DNA of 64,000 bases from Aurelia coerulea. Taxonomy: Eukaryota; Cnidaria; Scyphozoa; Semaeostomeae; Ulmaridae. Location: positions 26,969,001-27,033,000 of the forward strand of contig CM076948.1 in the NCBI GenBank assembly GCA_039566865.1, in the 5' to 3' direction. The notes under the pieces are model-generated. The model made no database searches. It was given only the letters and a program-made list of their open reading frames with translations, and was not told where the DNA came from. Below, piece after piece: positions 34,823 through 49,800 of the stretch. The translations under genes were made by a program, and so were the position numbers. How positions within the stretch are numbered: the stretch's first letter is position 1; each line of letters starts with the position of its first letter.

Positions 34823-37800
34823 ATGAGCAAAGGCTATATGCGTTTACCACAATTTCCAGGCAACGCTGTGAATGAAAATAATACATCAAAATTTCGCTTC
34901 ACTGTTCGCACACCAACATCTGAAAACGCACCACACACACCTGGAGATAGTGAAGTGGAAAACTTTGAAGGTATGAGCGGGGCAAATGCACCTTTGATAT
35001 CTCAAAATGGGAACTTTGATGATGAGGATTATTTGTCAGAAGGGAATAGACAAAGTTATGGATCTCAAGGGAAGGATAAAGGAAGGAGAAATAACAAAGG
35101 ATGCTGCAGTCGATGTTGGTGGTTTTTATGCTGTGGTTGGAAAGGATGTTGTCAAAGGCATGTTTTTATGTTTACAGTTTTTTATTCTCAGCAGCTGCTG
35201 TAAAAGCTTGTGAAGTATTAATGAGTTCCTTCCAGACAAATCTTTTGAAAGATAACTACTTACCAATGCATTGCACATGCAAGTTGAGATGGCCTAAAGA
35301 AGATTTTAATGGAAATTTTGCAATTTCCGCAGTTGATAACAATAGGTTATAGATCTCTCATTTATTGTCAACTGCATAGCTCGGATTGAAAACTGTGTAA
35401 GTTCCTGCACAAGCAAGATTTTGCGTTTGGAATATGCAAAGAAATTTGCAGAGTTTAAAAGAAGTAATTCAGGCTTCAGATTTTTCTGCTAAGAAAACTT
35501 TGTAAATTGTGGATGATTTCTGAAACATGAAGATAGAAGAATTAAGTAAGATGAGGCTTAAAAGCTTGCAGATATTATGAAAAGAAAGAATGTGATCCTG
35601 AAAAGTGACCAGGAATCCACATTCTCCAGAAAATATCTGTTTAAAGTTTCCAGCAATTACAGGACACTGAATAAGCCAAAAGCCAAAGTACAACAACTTC
35701 CATCTACCTATGGGAAACCTTTCAAAGGCATGCAAATCTCAAATGTGTTAAATCCATAGGAAACCTTTATTTCCTTTTCTGTCTGTTTGAAACTAAACAA
35801 GATGACAATACAACTTTATACTCTGTGTTACATCAATGGGAATATAAGAGAGTCATCCAACATATGAAATTAGTTGTCTTATTCCTAAGAAAATAAAGCA
35901 AGAAAATTTTCAGATTTAGCTTGAAAGTGTCAAAATTTTCACAATTGGTTTCTGTTTTTTATACAGTCTGTGTGAATATCTTGGAAACAAATTTGGGAGA
36001 ACACCTGATTATCAGCCCAGAAGAGTATTTATTGGAAGAAAGGTATTGATTGATCCATTTGTACAGCTATGATTTGCCTTAGCATGTTCATTTATCTTTC
36101 AATAACTCCCTATCATAACGATATTCATTATGTATCTCAATTATTTTAATTCATTATTAACATTTTGAATTCTACTATTTCCCTCTTTATCCATTTCCTT
36201 CTTGTATTTTGAAATGCTAGGAGGAAAATGCAGTTTAATGAATGACTTTATTATTAATATTGGACTTTATTATTAATATTGTGATAATGATCATTGTAGG
36301 TTTTCAGACTGAAGAAAGAGGCTGAGTCTTGAATATAAAGATTTTCGGTCTGATTGATTGAGAAAATTTTTATTTTTCAGAATGTACAGAAATTTCCAAG
36401 GAATGTGGTTAGAAATCAGAAATACAGTATATTCACATTTATTCCACTTGTAAGTAGAAACTGTTTGTTACCTTTACTACCAAGGTATTTTTCTCTCAAT
36501 AATTTGATAATCCTTAAAATAATAATTATTATTATTATCACTGTCAACACCAGAGTGACATAGAGCTGGAGGCTAAATTGAAGGAAAAGTAGCTTTTGTT
36601 GGTAATCTTATAACATAGGACAAAGAAAGACCTAATCCCTCTATTGTTTTCTTTAGTATTGCTTTCATTCACCATGAGCTGGATTATCAAATACAATAGG
36701 CTATTTATAAATCTAAGAGATCTCATCTTTTAACTCAGTTTCTTCACTTTAAAATGATAATAATAATTATTATCACTGTCAGCACCAGAGTGACTGAGAG
36801 CTGTAGGCTAAATTGAAGGAAAAGTAGCTTTTGCTGGTATTCTTTAACATAAGACTGACAGCAACTTTATTGAAGCTGCTAATTCATTTTCATCTAGAAC
36901 CTACAATGTTCTCTTCTTGTTGCTGTACTTTTTATTGGTGTTTGAATTTTGGAGATTTTGTCAAAAGTTGATTTCAGCAAGTTGCCATCTTCATGGTTAG
37001 AAATTCTTTGATTTTGCATATTTCATTTTCACTTTCCAGGTACTAATCAATCAATTCAAAGTCTTCCTAAATTTGTACTTCCTTGTTGTTGCCTTATCAC
37101 AATTTATCCCATCTTTGAAAATTGGATATCTCTACACCTACTGGGGTCCACTTGTAAGTAGTTTCATTTGTCTTCATTTACCTATTTGCACCTAATTTTA
37201 TTAGCATTTCTCTGACCTATTTGAAAGATGATTTCAAAACTTATGTATTCTGTCTCACCTCATCTTATTGAGTTATTGTTTGTATGTTCTATCTATTTTA
37301 TCTCAATAAGATTTGAGTTCAAGAAATTCTGTTGAAGATCTATGGTTTTTGACCTATTTTGAAAGATGATTTCAAAACTTATGTATTCTGTCTCACCTCA
37401 TCTTATTGAGTTATTGTTTGTATGTTCTATCTATTTTATCTCAATAAGATTTGAGTTCAAGAAATTCTGTTGAAGATCTACAGTTTTTAGGATATGCAAT
37501 TTACTGTAGGTTGTCATGCAGATCATTACCATATACTTAACCATAATAGATATTCAAACTTTTCACAGGGTTTTGTGATAGCTGTGACAATGGCCAGGGA
37601 AGGTTATGATGACTTCAAAAGATTTCTTAGAGACAGAGAAGCAAACTCACAAAAATACAAAAAGCTCACCCTAGAAGGTATGTATTTTCTAACATATTGA
37701 TCTTCCAGTTTTTCAATGCCTGTCAACTTCAATGCTTCAATCATTTATTCAGAAATAGGTCAGTTCAGAAATTAAGGTATCTTTCTTTGGGATTTGCATG

Positions 37801-40800
37801 TTGGTTACCCTGGATCAAAGTATTTTTTAGTATTTTTTTATTTCAAAATTTTTCAAAAAAATATTAAATCCAGGGTACATGTTGGTAAAAAAAATTTTTC
37901 TTCCTTCTTTGCAGGTATTGTTAACATTCCAAGTTCTGAAATAAAAGTGGCTGATCTCATCTATGTGGACAAGGTAGGAATATCTTCTGTTTCATGAGAT
38001 TTTATTGAAATGAATGCTTTACTAATGAACAATTTACAGCCATAGGCAAACGATTTTATTGTTTGCTGGACTAGAGTTTCCAATTTTCTTTTATCATTGT
38101 TGATTTATGTTATTAAAGTAATCTTTGGTTGATTCAACTTTGACCAATCATTCATTCATAGTAAAGAATAATCAAACAATTTAGGTATGCATGTTGTCAG
38201 AAGTCATTTTTGTTTTTGTTCGCTTTTTTGCAAGGAAATACAGTATACACTCTTCATACAGTAGTTTGATAAATAAAGCAAATATTAATGAATTGTTAAT
38301 TGAAGAGCTCATTCAGTGCAAAAAACTTGTCTTTTTATTCAGGATCAAAGGGTGCCAGCAGATATGGTATTTGTCAGAACAACAGATAAATCAGGTAAAC
38401 TGAAAATGCTAGGAAAATAGATTTATTCAAGATCTTTGCTTTTTAAATCATCAAATGTAATCTAAAGGATCTTTAAAATTTTGTTTTGGTAAGATTAGTT
38501 CCTTCTATATTTGTCATTTGATAATTTCTTTTCGTAGTTCTTCTTTTAGCAGAACCTGCCAAAGCTTTAATGTGACCCAAGTGTTCTATCCTAGACTTCA
38601 ATTGTGTTTTTGTTTGTTTGCCATTTATTTTAAACACTCAAACTTATTTACATTGTTTATATTGTTGAATCTTTCGCTTCACTTCTGAGACCTCATCAGC
38701 AACACTTCACACATCACGTCACACATAAGCACACAAGCTTCGACAATATAAACAATGTAAGTGTGATTGTTTGAATAAAAGGCAAACAAACAAAAACACA
38801 ATTATAATTTCTTTTTGCATTCTTGAAAAATGGGAAAGTGTGTAACTTGACTTGTCAATGCTAAATATATGTTTCCCCTTTTAGGAACATGTTTCATTAG
38901 AACTGATCAGCTAGACGGAGAAACTGATTGGAAACTTCGAATTGCCGTTGGTGGTTGTCAAAGACTACAAGATGATATGGTTGGGTTCCTTTCTTTTAAT
39001 TTCCTTCCTTTCAAAGTCTATTGTTTGTTCTTCCAATATTAAAAACAAAAAATAAGTGATATTTTGTCGTGATGTGGCCTTTATTTTTCCATTTCGAAAG
39101 AGAAGGTGACATCTTCTTTCTGTATATATATATATATATATAAATTCTCCAAGAAAAATTCATTCTCCTGACGATGACCACAGAGTCGAAATGCGTCGAG
39201 AGTAGAAGAATGGAATAACTGTCATTTCACAATACGTTTCAATTAGAATCTTCATCTTTAAAATCTTCATTACTATAAATACTAATATGATTACAAGAAA
39301 GTAAACTAACAAGGAAATACACGATAAGAAGAACTGATCTACAGTGATCCCTCCACATAACGAACCCTCAAGGTAACATCTTGATATAGCATCTCCCCAA
39401 AATTATACGTTCTGGATATTTTTTGCAGGATTTGCTTCGTATCAGTGCTCATGTTTATGCTGAAAAACCAGAGAAAGATATTCACAGCTTTATTGGAAAT
39501 TATACTAGGGTAAGCAATGATTTGTATTTCTTGAGACGAAGGCTCGAATGCTTCATTCTGTTTATAACGAGGTAACTCAAAGTTTATTGTTCGACTCTTG
39601 TCAAATTACATTGCGAGTAAACAATCTTGTTGTATGTGTGTTCGTGTTGCACAATGTTTCATTAAATACAAACAAATAACAGTATAAACAATTATGCTTC
39701 GAACAGAATTTTATTATGTATAAATAAAACTCTGTTCGAAGCACAATTATTCATACTGTTATTTGAGTGTATACAATATGATTACTTCTTTGATTACTTG
39801 TTCTCGTGTGTGCTTTTTTTTTCTTATATATATATATTCAGTATAAAAATTTACAAAAACGGGATTACTTATAACAACACTTACGAACTACTTTACTACA
39901 CTACCAGGACGAGATACCATGGGGAGCAAAATGCCATGACTACCTCGTGTGTGTTATTTTTACCTTCAAACCTTTCTTATTCTCTTATTTCTACATAAAG
40001 TCTGTTTTGTTATTTCAGAGAGATGGTGATCGGTCAGAGGATTCACTGAGTGTTGAAAATACGCTTTGGAGTAACACTGTTGTCGCTTCAGGTAAGTTAG
40101 ATATCTTAACTTGCAAAGGTTGATAATTCAATCAGCACCATAAAGATCAATTGAATTAAGAAACTCTCACTCGAAAGCTTCATTCATAACCAAGGTAAAG
40201 ATCTACTTTTTGTGCCACAATTACACCCAGTAATTCAAACTTTATTATATGTGTCTTTCTGCACCAGTTTCAAATAACATCTAGAAAAGTCAATTTTCTT
40301 TTTAGATAGGGGGTGTTCCCTCCTCGATTAGCTTGCCTATTGAGGGAGCCCCTCCTTTAAGAAATTCCCCTAATCTCATTATGGCTCTTCATACTTACCT
40401 ATAATGTTATATGTTGTATTTTATTTTAAATTCATCTTCGTTAATTAGATAGGTAGGTATGTAGAGTTATAAAATGTATTAGATGGATTTTTAAAATGAA
40501 ATGAACTGAACTGAACTGATCAGTATGAGGATCTGTTTCCAGTTCCTTGGTAACTTATTTAGCAAGAAACGGGGAGAAAAGCTTGCTTGAAAGACCAGTA
40601 GTCTTTAAAAAACTCTGAATGAACGTTAATTTAACAAGTTTGGTGCTTAGCAATTAAAACAATGACATTTTAGACTATCCCATAACTTGGAATGTGCAAG
40701 ATAGGAACAGTTACTCGTGAAAGGAATCCCAAAGAACTTTTTGTAAACTATTATATCCGAACGTTTTCAGGGACTACTTGCCACATGGTCCAGTATCTTA

Positions 40801-43800
40801 ACTGTGAAACTGAAATTGATTTCTCTATTTTTGATGATGGGGCCTTATATAACTTGTCATCTTTTCCTTAAAATTTTTCACAGGTACTGCATTGGGAGTT
40901 GTTATTTATACTGGACGTGAAACAAGGAGCGTCATGAACACGTCAACTCCACAATCCAAGGTATGCTAATGATATTGGACATTTTTTCAGCTTTGTTGTG
41001 AGTTGTAAAGACCACGCTCCTTCTGGTTTAAATACCTCTGTCTCGTTTAACTTACCGAGAGTAGCGTCTACTTGGTGCAGATTTTTAATCTGTTTCTCTG
41101 AGAAAATGTACTCGTTATTTTTCAGTTTGGTCTTGTGGACATGGAAATAAATAATTTCACAAAGTTGTTATTTGTGCTGACAGTGGCCATATCATTAGCT
41201 ATTATGGGTTTGAAGGTAAGTCTACTTTTTGGAGTTTGAAAGAATAATTGCTTATGTAGCGATTTGATTTAATTCATGTACAGGAAACATGAGTGCTTAC
41301 CAATTGAAGGAAATCTGACATTCTAAACGAGAAAGAGCAGTAAAAGAGTAGTGTATTTCACAAATTGTATTTACAAATCAGAGAAACCGTCAAATCAGTG
41401 AAGCATTCTGATCGCCATAGTGAAAATTTTAATGGAAATTCCATATGTACTTTAACAGAACTTATATACTATGGAGAAGGTGGCCGCAAAGAAAGAGACA
41501 AATTTCTGGCATATTGAGGCCTTTCGAACCTACGTTCTCACCAGAGTTTGACTTTAAGTTTTTTTATGTCAATTAACATTTTCACTTTGAAATGTGAGTC
41601 ACACTCTGATGAGAATGCAGGTACAAAATGCCTCAATGTGCCAGAAAATTTTCTCTATCTCATTGTCTGCCTCTTTCATATACAAGTTTAAGTAACCACT
41701 TCTGGTATCAATTTCTTTTAAAGTTTAAACATGGAGGTTTATGGCTTCTAGGGTAAGGTTTATATCTGTCAAGAATTGATGCAAAATTGCGTGGTTGTTG
41801 ATATGTATATATATAACTTTATACAAATTATCATATGATTGAAAAATTATCATAATTATTAAATTACTATATATATCTTTAGAATTTTTTTACGTGCTCA
41901 GGTGAATTGGCTCTTGAATTATCGTGTATATCTCTCTCTCTTTTTCTCATAGGGCTTCACAGGTCCATGGTGGAGATATTTTTTCAGATTCATTCTATTA
42001 TTCTCATACATCATTCCAATCAGGTACATAAATGTTTTGTCTTTTTATGACTCCTCGCTCTTTCTTCAACTTCATTAAGTTCTTGACAATTCTAAGTTTT
42101 TTCTCAAGGCAGATTAAAAGTTCTTTGAAAAAATTCACATTATTGCTCTTCCGAATAATGTTCTTTACTGATTAAAGAATTTGATATTTTTTTCAGCCTT
42201 CGAGTGAATTTAGACATGGCAAAATTGGTATATTCATGGGTGATTGAGCAGGACAAGAAAATTCCAAAAACGGTTGTCAGAAGTAGCACAATAGCTGAAG
42301 AGCTTGGAAGAATTAGTTATTTATTGTCAGATAAAACGGGAACGCTCACCCAAAATGAAATGGTATGAATATTTTACATTTTTTCAATAATGAACGCATT
42401 CCTATCAACATCATCATAAACATGAAACAGAAATAAGTTCAAGAAAATAACGAAATTTTTAAAATGTTCGAATTTAAAAGGATATTTATGGGTAGAACTA
42501 TTAGCTGATGAGAGCGAATTGTGCATTTTCATCGCAAAATATCAGAGAAGTACGACAGTACCATCGGCAAGGGAGTGCTACGTCTGTTGTTTCTTCATGT
42601 AATAGCTCTTGAATTTGCCTGCAGTGTCATCACACGTTTTACTTTTTCTTAAGTAGCTGGTGCGCCAAAGAGACTGTCCATTTTTGACAAGCTACGATAA
42701 ATCGTACTCAAGGTTGATTTTGACGATTGATGATTCAACTATTAGTCAAATTTCATCTGTCTTTTCAAGAGTTTCATCAATCATTTTCTTGCAGGTGTTC
42801 AAGCGCTTACATCTGGGTACAGTTTCATTTGGATCCGATTCTATGGAAGAAGTTAGGACATATTTAAGAACGATGTATGACCAATCTTCTGATTCTGCAC
42901 CTGCTAAGAAATCTGGATCCAAGGTAGATTCATTCAGTTTGAAGAGCCTTTCTTCGAGACGGTGCCTATTTTTCTAAATATTGTAAAGATTCTTTCCTTA
43001 ATCAGGTTTCAGAATTCTTTCCAAAATGTTGTCAACAATGTGGCAGCAATTGGTGGGAACCCTGCCTGGAATAGATCTTTTAAAACCGACCTTGTTCTTT
43101 AGAATTCAGGGTGTCCCAAAAAAATTGTGCCCTGTTTGTCTGAAGATTGCGACAAAACGGCAAAAGATTTTTGCCAAACTTTTGCATGATGGTGCTCTTC
43201 AGATATTCAATTAAAGTTTGCCACCATCCCCGTAAAAATCTGTTGAAAAATGATGGAGCTATGACATTCAGAAGACCAAATTTGCCTGATGACTGAAACC
43301 AGCGGTCGGCCATTTTGTCTTACTATTTTGCAGTGATAAGTATCTTCACGTGAGGTAAGAAATAATTTCTGTGAGGTCAAAAATAGTGGAACTCTCTGAG
43401 GATTATCAGAATTTTCATGAGAACTATGGCATTGGAGGCTGCTGTTTCATTTTCAATCCGTGAAGCTATTTATCGCTGCAAAATAGTAAGACAAAATGGC
43501 CGACCGCTGGTTTCAGTGATCGGGCAAATTTGATCTCCTGAAGGTATTAGCTCCATCATTTTTCAACGGATTTTCATGGGGATGGTGGCAAACTTTAATT
43601 GAACATCTGAAGAGCACCACCATGCAAAAGTTTGGCGAGAATCTTTTGCCGTTTTGCCACAATCTTCAGACAAACGGGGCACAATTTTTTGGGACACCCT
43701 GTATATTTTTTGGATTACGGGCAAATAAACAATGATATTCCATGTCAATTTTATGATGAAAATCTGGCGTTATTCTGGCACACGTTGTGAAATTTCTCCA

Positions 43801-46800
43801 GACGTTTTCGATGTGCGATGGCTAGCGATAAACTCAGTCACAGATGCTTGAAACAGTTGTTTAATCTGTTGTTAAGAATTCTCTTTTATGTTCAATTTAA
43901 TATTGTCAGGATTGTAAACACTCTTTCCTTGGGCATGCTTCAAGCTGTAACTTCCAAATTCTTTTAGATTCGAAGAAATATCGTCACAAGGGTCCAAGAA
44001 GCTGTGAAGGCGCTTTCTATTTGTCACAATGTAACACCGGTAACAGAAGAACTGGAAGTAGATCCGAATGTTATTGATGGTGATATCGAGATGGCTGTCA
44101 AAGGAGATAAGGGGAAGGTTAATTTCCAGGCTGCTAGCCCTGATGAGGTGAGTTGGAATTACATTCAAAGGGCTGGGTCACGTAACTGTAAACAAACCTG
44201 TTATCTCTATAATCTATATTGTTGCCCGCACGTGCCCATTGTGTTCTGCATAAATTTGTTGGATGGGGTGAATCCACAATAAAGTTACTACTAAAAATCC
44301 AGCAATATCTCTGCAATCGTACAACATACGAGTGCTTCGTTTGTTTGTCTAGGAAATTCGAGGATCCATCTTCAAAATGACACCTTCATTTGACACAAAA
44401 TGCTAATTAAAGGGGATGTACAAGATTTTTATAAACAATCAGAAAGTACGGGACAACCCGCGCACGCGACTAAAGCCTTGGGTTTTTAATGGCGGCTAGT
44501 TTCATCGCAGCTTCTACGTAAGTTTCATCGCCGTGTTTTCTTGTCTACGTCTATGAAATATGATTGAACTTTCGATATCCATTAAACGTTCTAATATTCG
44601 GCGCTAGAAAAATAGAACAAATCTTCCACCAAAGCTTCGATCACCAAGATTGTCGCAGATACTTTGGATTACTATTCTCTGTGCAAAATCGTCATTAGCT
44701 ATGTTGTGTTTAGCTTAAACACATTCGATGATTTGACACGCAGAGCCACGCAGAGAGGACGGGTTGTACAGCCTCTTTAAATAATTTAACAGCTGATGCA
44801 TTGATTACATTGGTTTTTCTTCTTATATTCTAAGGTTGCTCTGGTGCAATGGAGTGAAAGTGTTGGTGTCTTACTGTTTTATCGTGATTTGAATACAATG
44901 CACATTCGACTTCCAAGTGGAGTCATCGTTACTTTCACTATTCTTCAAACATTTCCATTTACATCAGAAACCAAAAGAATGGGAATCATTATCAAGGTGA
45001 GTTTTCATCTTTATAGCGTCTTGCAGCTACATAATCCAAATCATTTACTTTAGTTTTACCCTTGTTTTTTAGACTTATTTATGTCCTAAACTATTCATGT
45101 AAACGGAGCATAGGGGTCGGATCTTTCGAATCTTTAAAAGGTGGGTGTAAAATTCCATCACATTTTGCTTTGAATTGAATGGCTTGAAAGGGACTTATGG
45201 TACTTTGCTGTAAATCTGCCGTGGAAATTTTTGATATTTTGATTTTTTTCAAGATGGCAGCGATTTAATAATTTTTGAAAAATTTATGGAAATTTGTGAA
45301 AAAATGTAAATCATCGTAGATCCTAAACCAATGGAGGAAAAATGATACAACCGACAAGAAAACCATACTTTATACAGGTCTACAATATGGTGGCAAGCAG
45401 AAAACTTTAGCTTTTCTGGTTTAGGATTTAGAAATTTGATGATGTCATAGCCTCAAATTTAATAAATGCCACTACTTTGAAACTAATCGAGATATCAATA
45501 AATTGCCACGGCAGATTTACAGCAAAAAACCCTAAATTCCTTCCAGGCCATTTACTTCAAAGAAAACTGTAATAGAATTTTACACCGACCTTTTTAAAGA
45601 TTTGAGCCCCATGTTGTCTTGGGGCTGCATGATTCATTTTCCGTTACTTTTGTTTTAGTCTTGTTTTTGTAGACTGGTTTTTATCCTAAAAGCAATGTAA
45701 ACTGAAGGATGGATTTGTTGAGCTTTCAGCTCGATGTGTCCTTTGGAGAATGTTCAGGGGATGGCTAGACCTCTGTATGAGACACAATTGCTGACCTGAA
45801 CATTTTCCTGTTTTGATCTTTCAAAGTTTCTTTCAATCAATCACTCAATCAATATATAAATAAATCAATCAATCAATCAAGTAAGTTTCTGATCAAGTAA
45901 TCAATTATGGAATATGACACTTGTTGATTTTTTTGCAGGAGGACAAAACTGGAGAAATCATATTTTACATGAAAGGTGCAGATACTGTTATGAACACCAG
46001 GGTACAATATAATGATTGGCTGGAAGAAGAGGTACTTTCAATTTTGTCGTAGTATTTATCAACCTTTCACTGCTATGCTAGTGGCACAGTTTTGCATAAT
46101 CGCATATACCGTGGAAGGCATATATATCTTCGTAATGAAACGTTTTTTTGTCTTTTTTCCTATGAGAATAACGAGGCAAACCAACGAAAAATAAAAGGGA
46201 AATGCTTGCATATATCTGTTGACTCATTGTCTTCAAGCAGTTAAACAGTGCGAATATATGGAAGACAAGATAGTTAGAGAGCATGATATAAAATGGCCAA
46301 TGACTCATCTTTGAATGTTACATTAGTCGCTGTCATTCCCATAGAAGTTTTTGCTCCATATTGAAATCTTGATTTCTCTTTCTACAGTGCGGAAACATGG
46401 CACGCGAAGGATTGAGAACCCTTGTCGTGGCTAAGAAGTCTTTATCTCAAGAGCAGTATGATGATTTTGAGGTATTTTGAATTTTATTTGATTCTTTGTG
46501 CCTCTCCAGTTTAAGTTTACTTAATACCACATTCAGACTGACACCGTTAAGCCAGCTTTATCCAAGCCAGGCCCAATTACAACCAATAAAATAAGCTCGA
46601 TTTGTTGGCTTGACCAATTAGAAGGGCCCCATTCCGTAACCTGGTTTAGTTGAGATAAGTCAGCATAATGAAGGTTTTAAAATATCTGTTTGTTTATATT
46701 ATTCTTATTACATTGTGATCTTTCTTTTCCAGTACCGTTACTCGCAAGCTAAGCTGTCGATTGAAGACAGAAATAAGAAGGTAAGTGGCATGCTTCTTAG

Positions 46801-49800
46801 CATCGTTGTGACTTAAAATTTTCACTATCTGTAACCCTAACCACGATGTTTGCACCAAGGAATTGTGGAGAGTCGCTTTTTCACTTTACTTGATGTTTCA
46901 GATGGAAAAAATATTATGCACTATTGCTTTCGTAATCTGTTATCTGTTTTTCTCTTTAGACTACATAATTGCATCTAAGTTTTTTAATGTTGAATTATCG
47001 GGTTTTTGCTTTCCTAAATACTACTTAGTTTTAGCAAATTAAAAATCTTGTTTAACGATGTTACAAATCCTTGTCAGATTCAGAACTGCACTGACTATGC
47101 AGAAAAGTACGTTGAAAAACCTTGCTATCCTACTAAAATTTATGATGAATGTTTCACGCAGGTCCTTGCAGTTCAAGAAAGTCTAGAATATGATATGGAA
47201 CTTCTTTGTCTGACTGGAGTTGAAGACAAACTTCAAGTTGATGTGAGGCCAACGTTGGAACTTCTACGGAATGCAGGAATCAGGGTTTGTACTGCTCGTG
47301 TGTTTTATAGAGACTCTTTATGATGTATGTATGTATGTACCGGGTGTCCCAGAATGGTGTATTATCGTTTGATTGCTTATATGTCCATAACCAATGAAAC
47401 ACTTTTCAAAAACTTTATTTTGTCTGATTGCCGAAAGGTAAAATTGTATTTTAGGATGTTGGTTGTGGTAAGGCCGATCTCTTCATTTCGAAAAGAAGAT
47501 CGATAAACCTGCTCAAATTTAAGCCTTAGATGGCATGAAAAAGAAACGGGCTTCTTTCCCAGTCAATATTTTAGATGTGATGCAAAGGCTGAACTTAAAT
47601 GTTCAACAGAGAATATATGTCCTTCAGAGAATACGAATTCAGTTAATACCGAGTTCAGAGAATACGAATACGAGTTCAGCCTTTTGAATCACATCTAAAA
47701 TGTTGACTGGAAAAATAGGCCGTTTCTTTCTCATGCCATCTAAGGCTTGAATTTGAGCAGGTTTATCGATCTTCTTTTCAACATGAAAACGTCGTGGTAA
47801 AACCACAACCAACATCTTAAATACAATTTAGCCTTTAGGCAATCAAATAAAATAAAGTTTTTGAAATCGGTTCATTGGTTATGGACATGTAAGCAATCAA
47901 ACAATAATACATCATTTTGGGACACCCGGTATGTAATGTTTTGCCATTAAAATTTGAAATTAAGTGTAACATAAATTTATAAAAAAGCATCTAATTACAA
48001 ATGCACAATATACTGGGAATATAAAAAAGTAAAAACTGTAATTTGAAAATGCCCCCAGTTTTAAATGGCAGGGATAGCATTAAGAGGTCAGTGCGACCTT
48101 GTTTCCATAAACATGAAGACAGTAATACTATATTCTTCTTAAAATACCTTGACGTGCTCTCATACCTTTCAGATATGGATGTTGACAGGAGACAAAATGG
48201 AGACAGCAATTTGCATTGCTCAGAGTTCAAGATTGGTTTCGAGAACTCAAAATATTTATCCTTTCAAAGCGGTAAGTTCGCACTTTAACTTGTCAAGTTT
48301 GTTTCATCTGTTTTCTGATAATGGACGATTTTTAAGCGGTAAAAGAATACGTCTCTGGGACTGGAGAGCTCTTATGATTATGTTCTTAGTTCTCATCTTC
48401 TTACCTAGAAGGTAAAATCTGGGCAACAGTTGTCAATATGTGATCATGCCTCTTGTAAACAGCCCTAGTTCGCATGTACAATACATGAGTTAGCTACATA
48501 GGTCTCTCGGGCTTTGCTTTGCTCTATGCTTTGTTTACATTCGTAGCTCGACCAATCCAATAAAGATAATAGGTCTTCTGTTTGGTATCCAGACGTTAAA
48601 GGGAGTACAAAGACCAGCATGCCTTTCGCGAAGTCAGTGACTTGCTCTGCACAGCTTCCAGAATGACTGACTGTACGAAATTCACAAAAACAAAGGCAAA
48701 CTACGGCAAATGCTGCTGGTCTTTGTACTCCCTTTGAGCACATATTCACAGGGTGTTGCCGTTCTTAAATTTGTTCTTACTATTCTGAACTTGTTTTTAG
48801 AGTCTGTCTGAAATAATTACATAAAATTTCCTTGATTGTGGCATGGCCGGTTAGCTCAGTCGGTAGAGCGTGGTGCTAATAACGCTAAGGTCGTGGGTTC
48901 GAGACCCACACTGGCCAGCTATTTTTATTTTTTCCTTTCATAAAATAGTGACAGTGCCGGAAAATTTTCTTTGCCGTCTTGGATACATTTGCTTATTTAT
49001 TCATTTATGGTCAAGAAGTTCAGTTTATTATCCATAATTTCTAAAAAAAATTGAATATTTTTTCGTAGAAATTCTTGCTTATGTTTAAAAATTGATTCAT
49101 TCTTTGATACAGGTTAGCAACAGGTCTGAAGCTCATCTTGAACTAAATTCATTCCGAAGAAAAGGCGACCATGCTTTGGTGATCAAAGGAGACTCTCTTG
49201 ATGTAAGCGCTATTCTGTCATATGTAGATAAACTATTTCATATTAACGCACGGATTATGAAAAATGTTAAATTCCACTGTTAGAATTTTCTTCAAAAACT
49301 AAAACACTGAGGACCAAGATCTTTGAATTAAAATACAAACGGGTGCGTCAAAAAATGAATCCACATTTGAAAGGCCATTGCTTCCTGAATATCAAAGCAA
49401 TAATATTGAAAAATGTCTTATTTTAATGCAGTAATTTTCCCGGCTTTAATCAGCCATTCCTTCCCGTGGATATGGGAGATTTTCTGCAGAAAGCCCCTTC
49501 CGAAAACCTGCAAAAACGACAAGCAAAAATTTCCTTGATTTTCCTTCCTAAAAATTATGACACTTTCATGTATTCATGTACTTTGTCCTCTTGGGAGAAT
49601 GGAATCCCTCCCCTATTGACTATGGTTATTCATACCAGGGGAAGACTTGTTCGTCCTCCCAAGAAGATAGCACGTGCTAAAGCGTGCAGAAGTCATTGCT
49701 GTAAGGCCCGTGAAAGGCAGAAATGTTAGGGAAATTTGTTCGTGATTTTGGGCACATTTTGAAGGTTTCTTGAAGAATCTTTCTCGAGAAAATCCTTTAT

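Noticed and set aside
38664..38703. Third hammerhead-like motif
   Set aside because: CUGAUGA, GAAA and stem I words are present but stem II does not pair and the triplet is UUC; too weak to list as a ribozyme.
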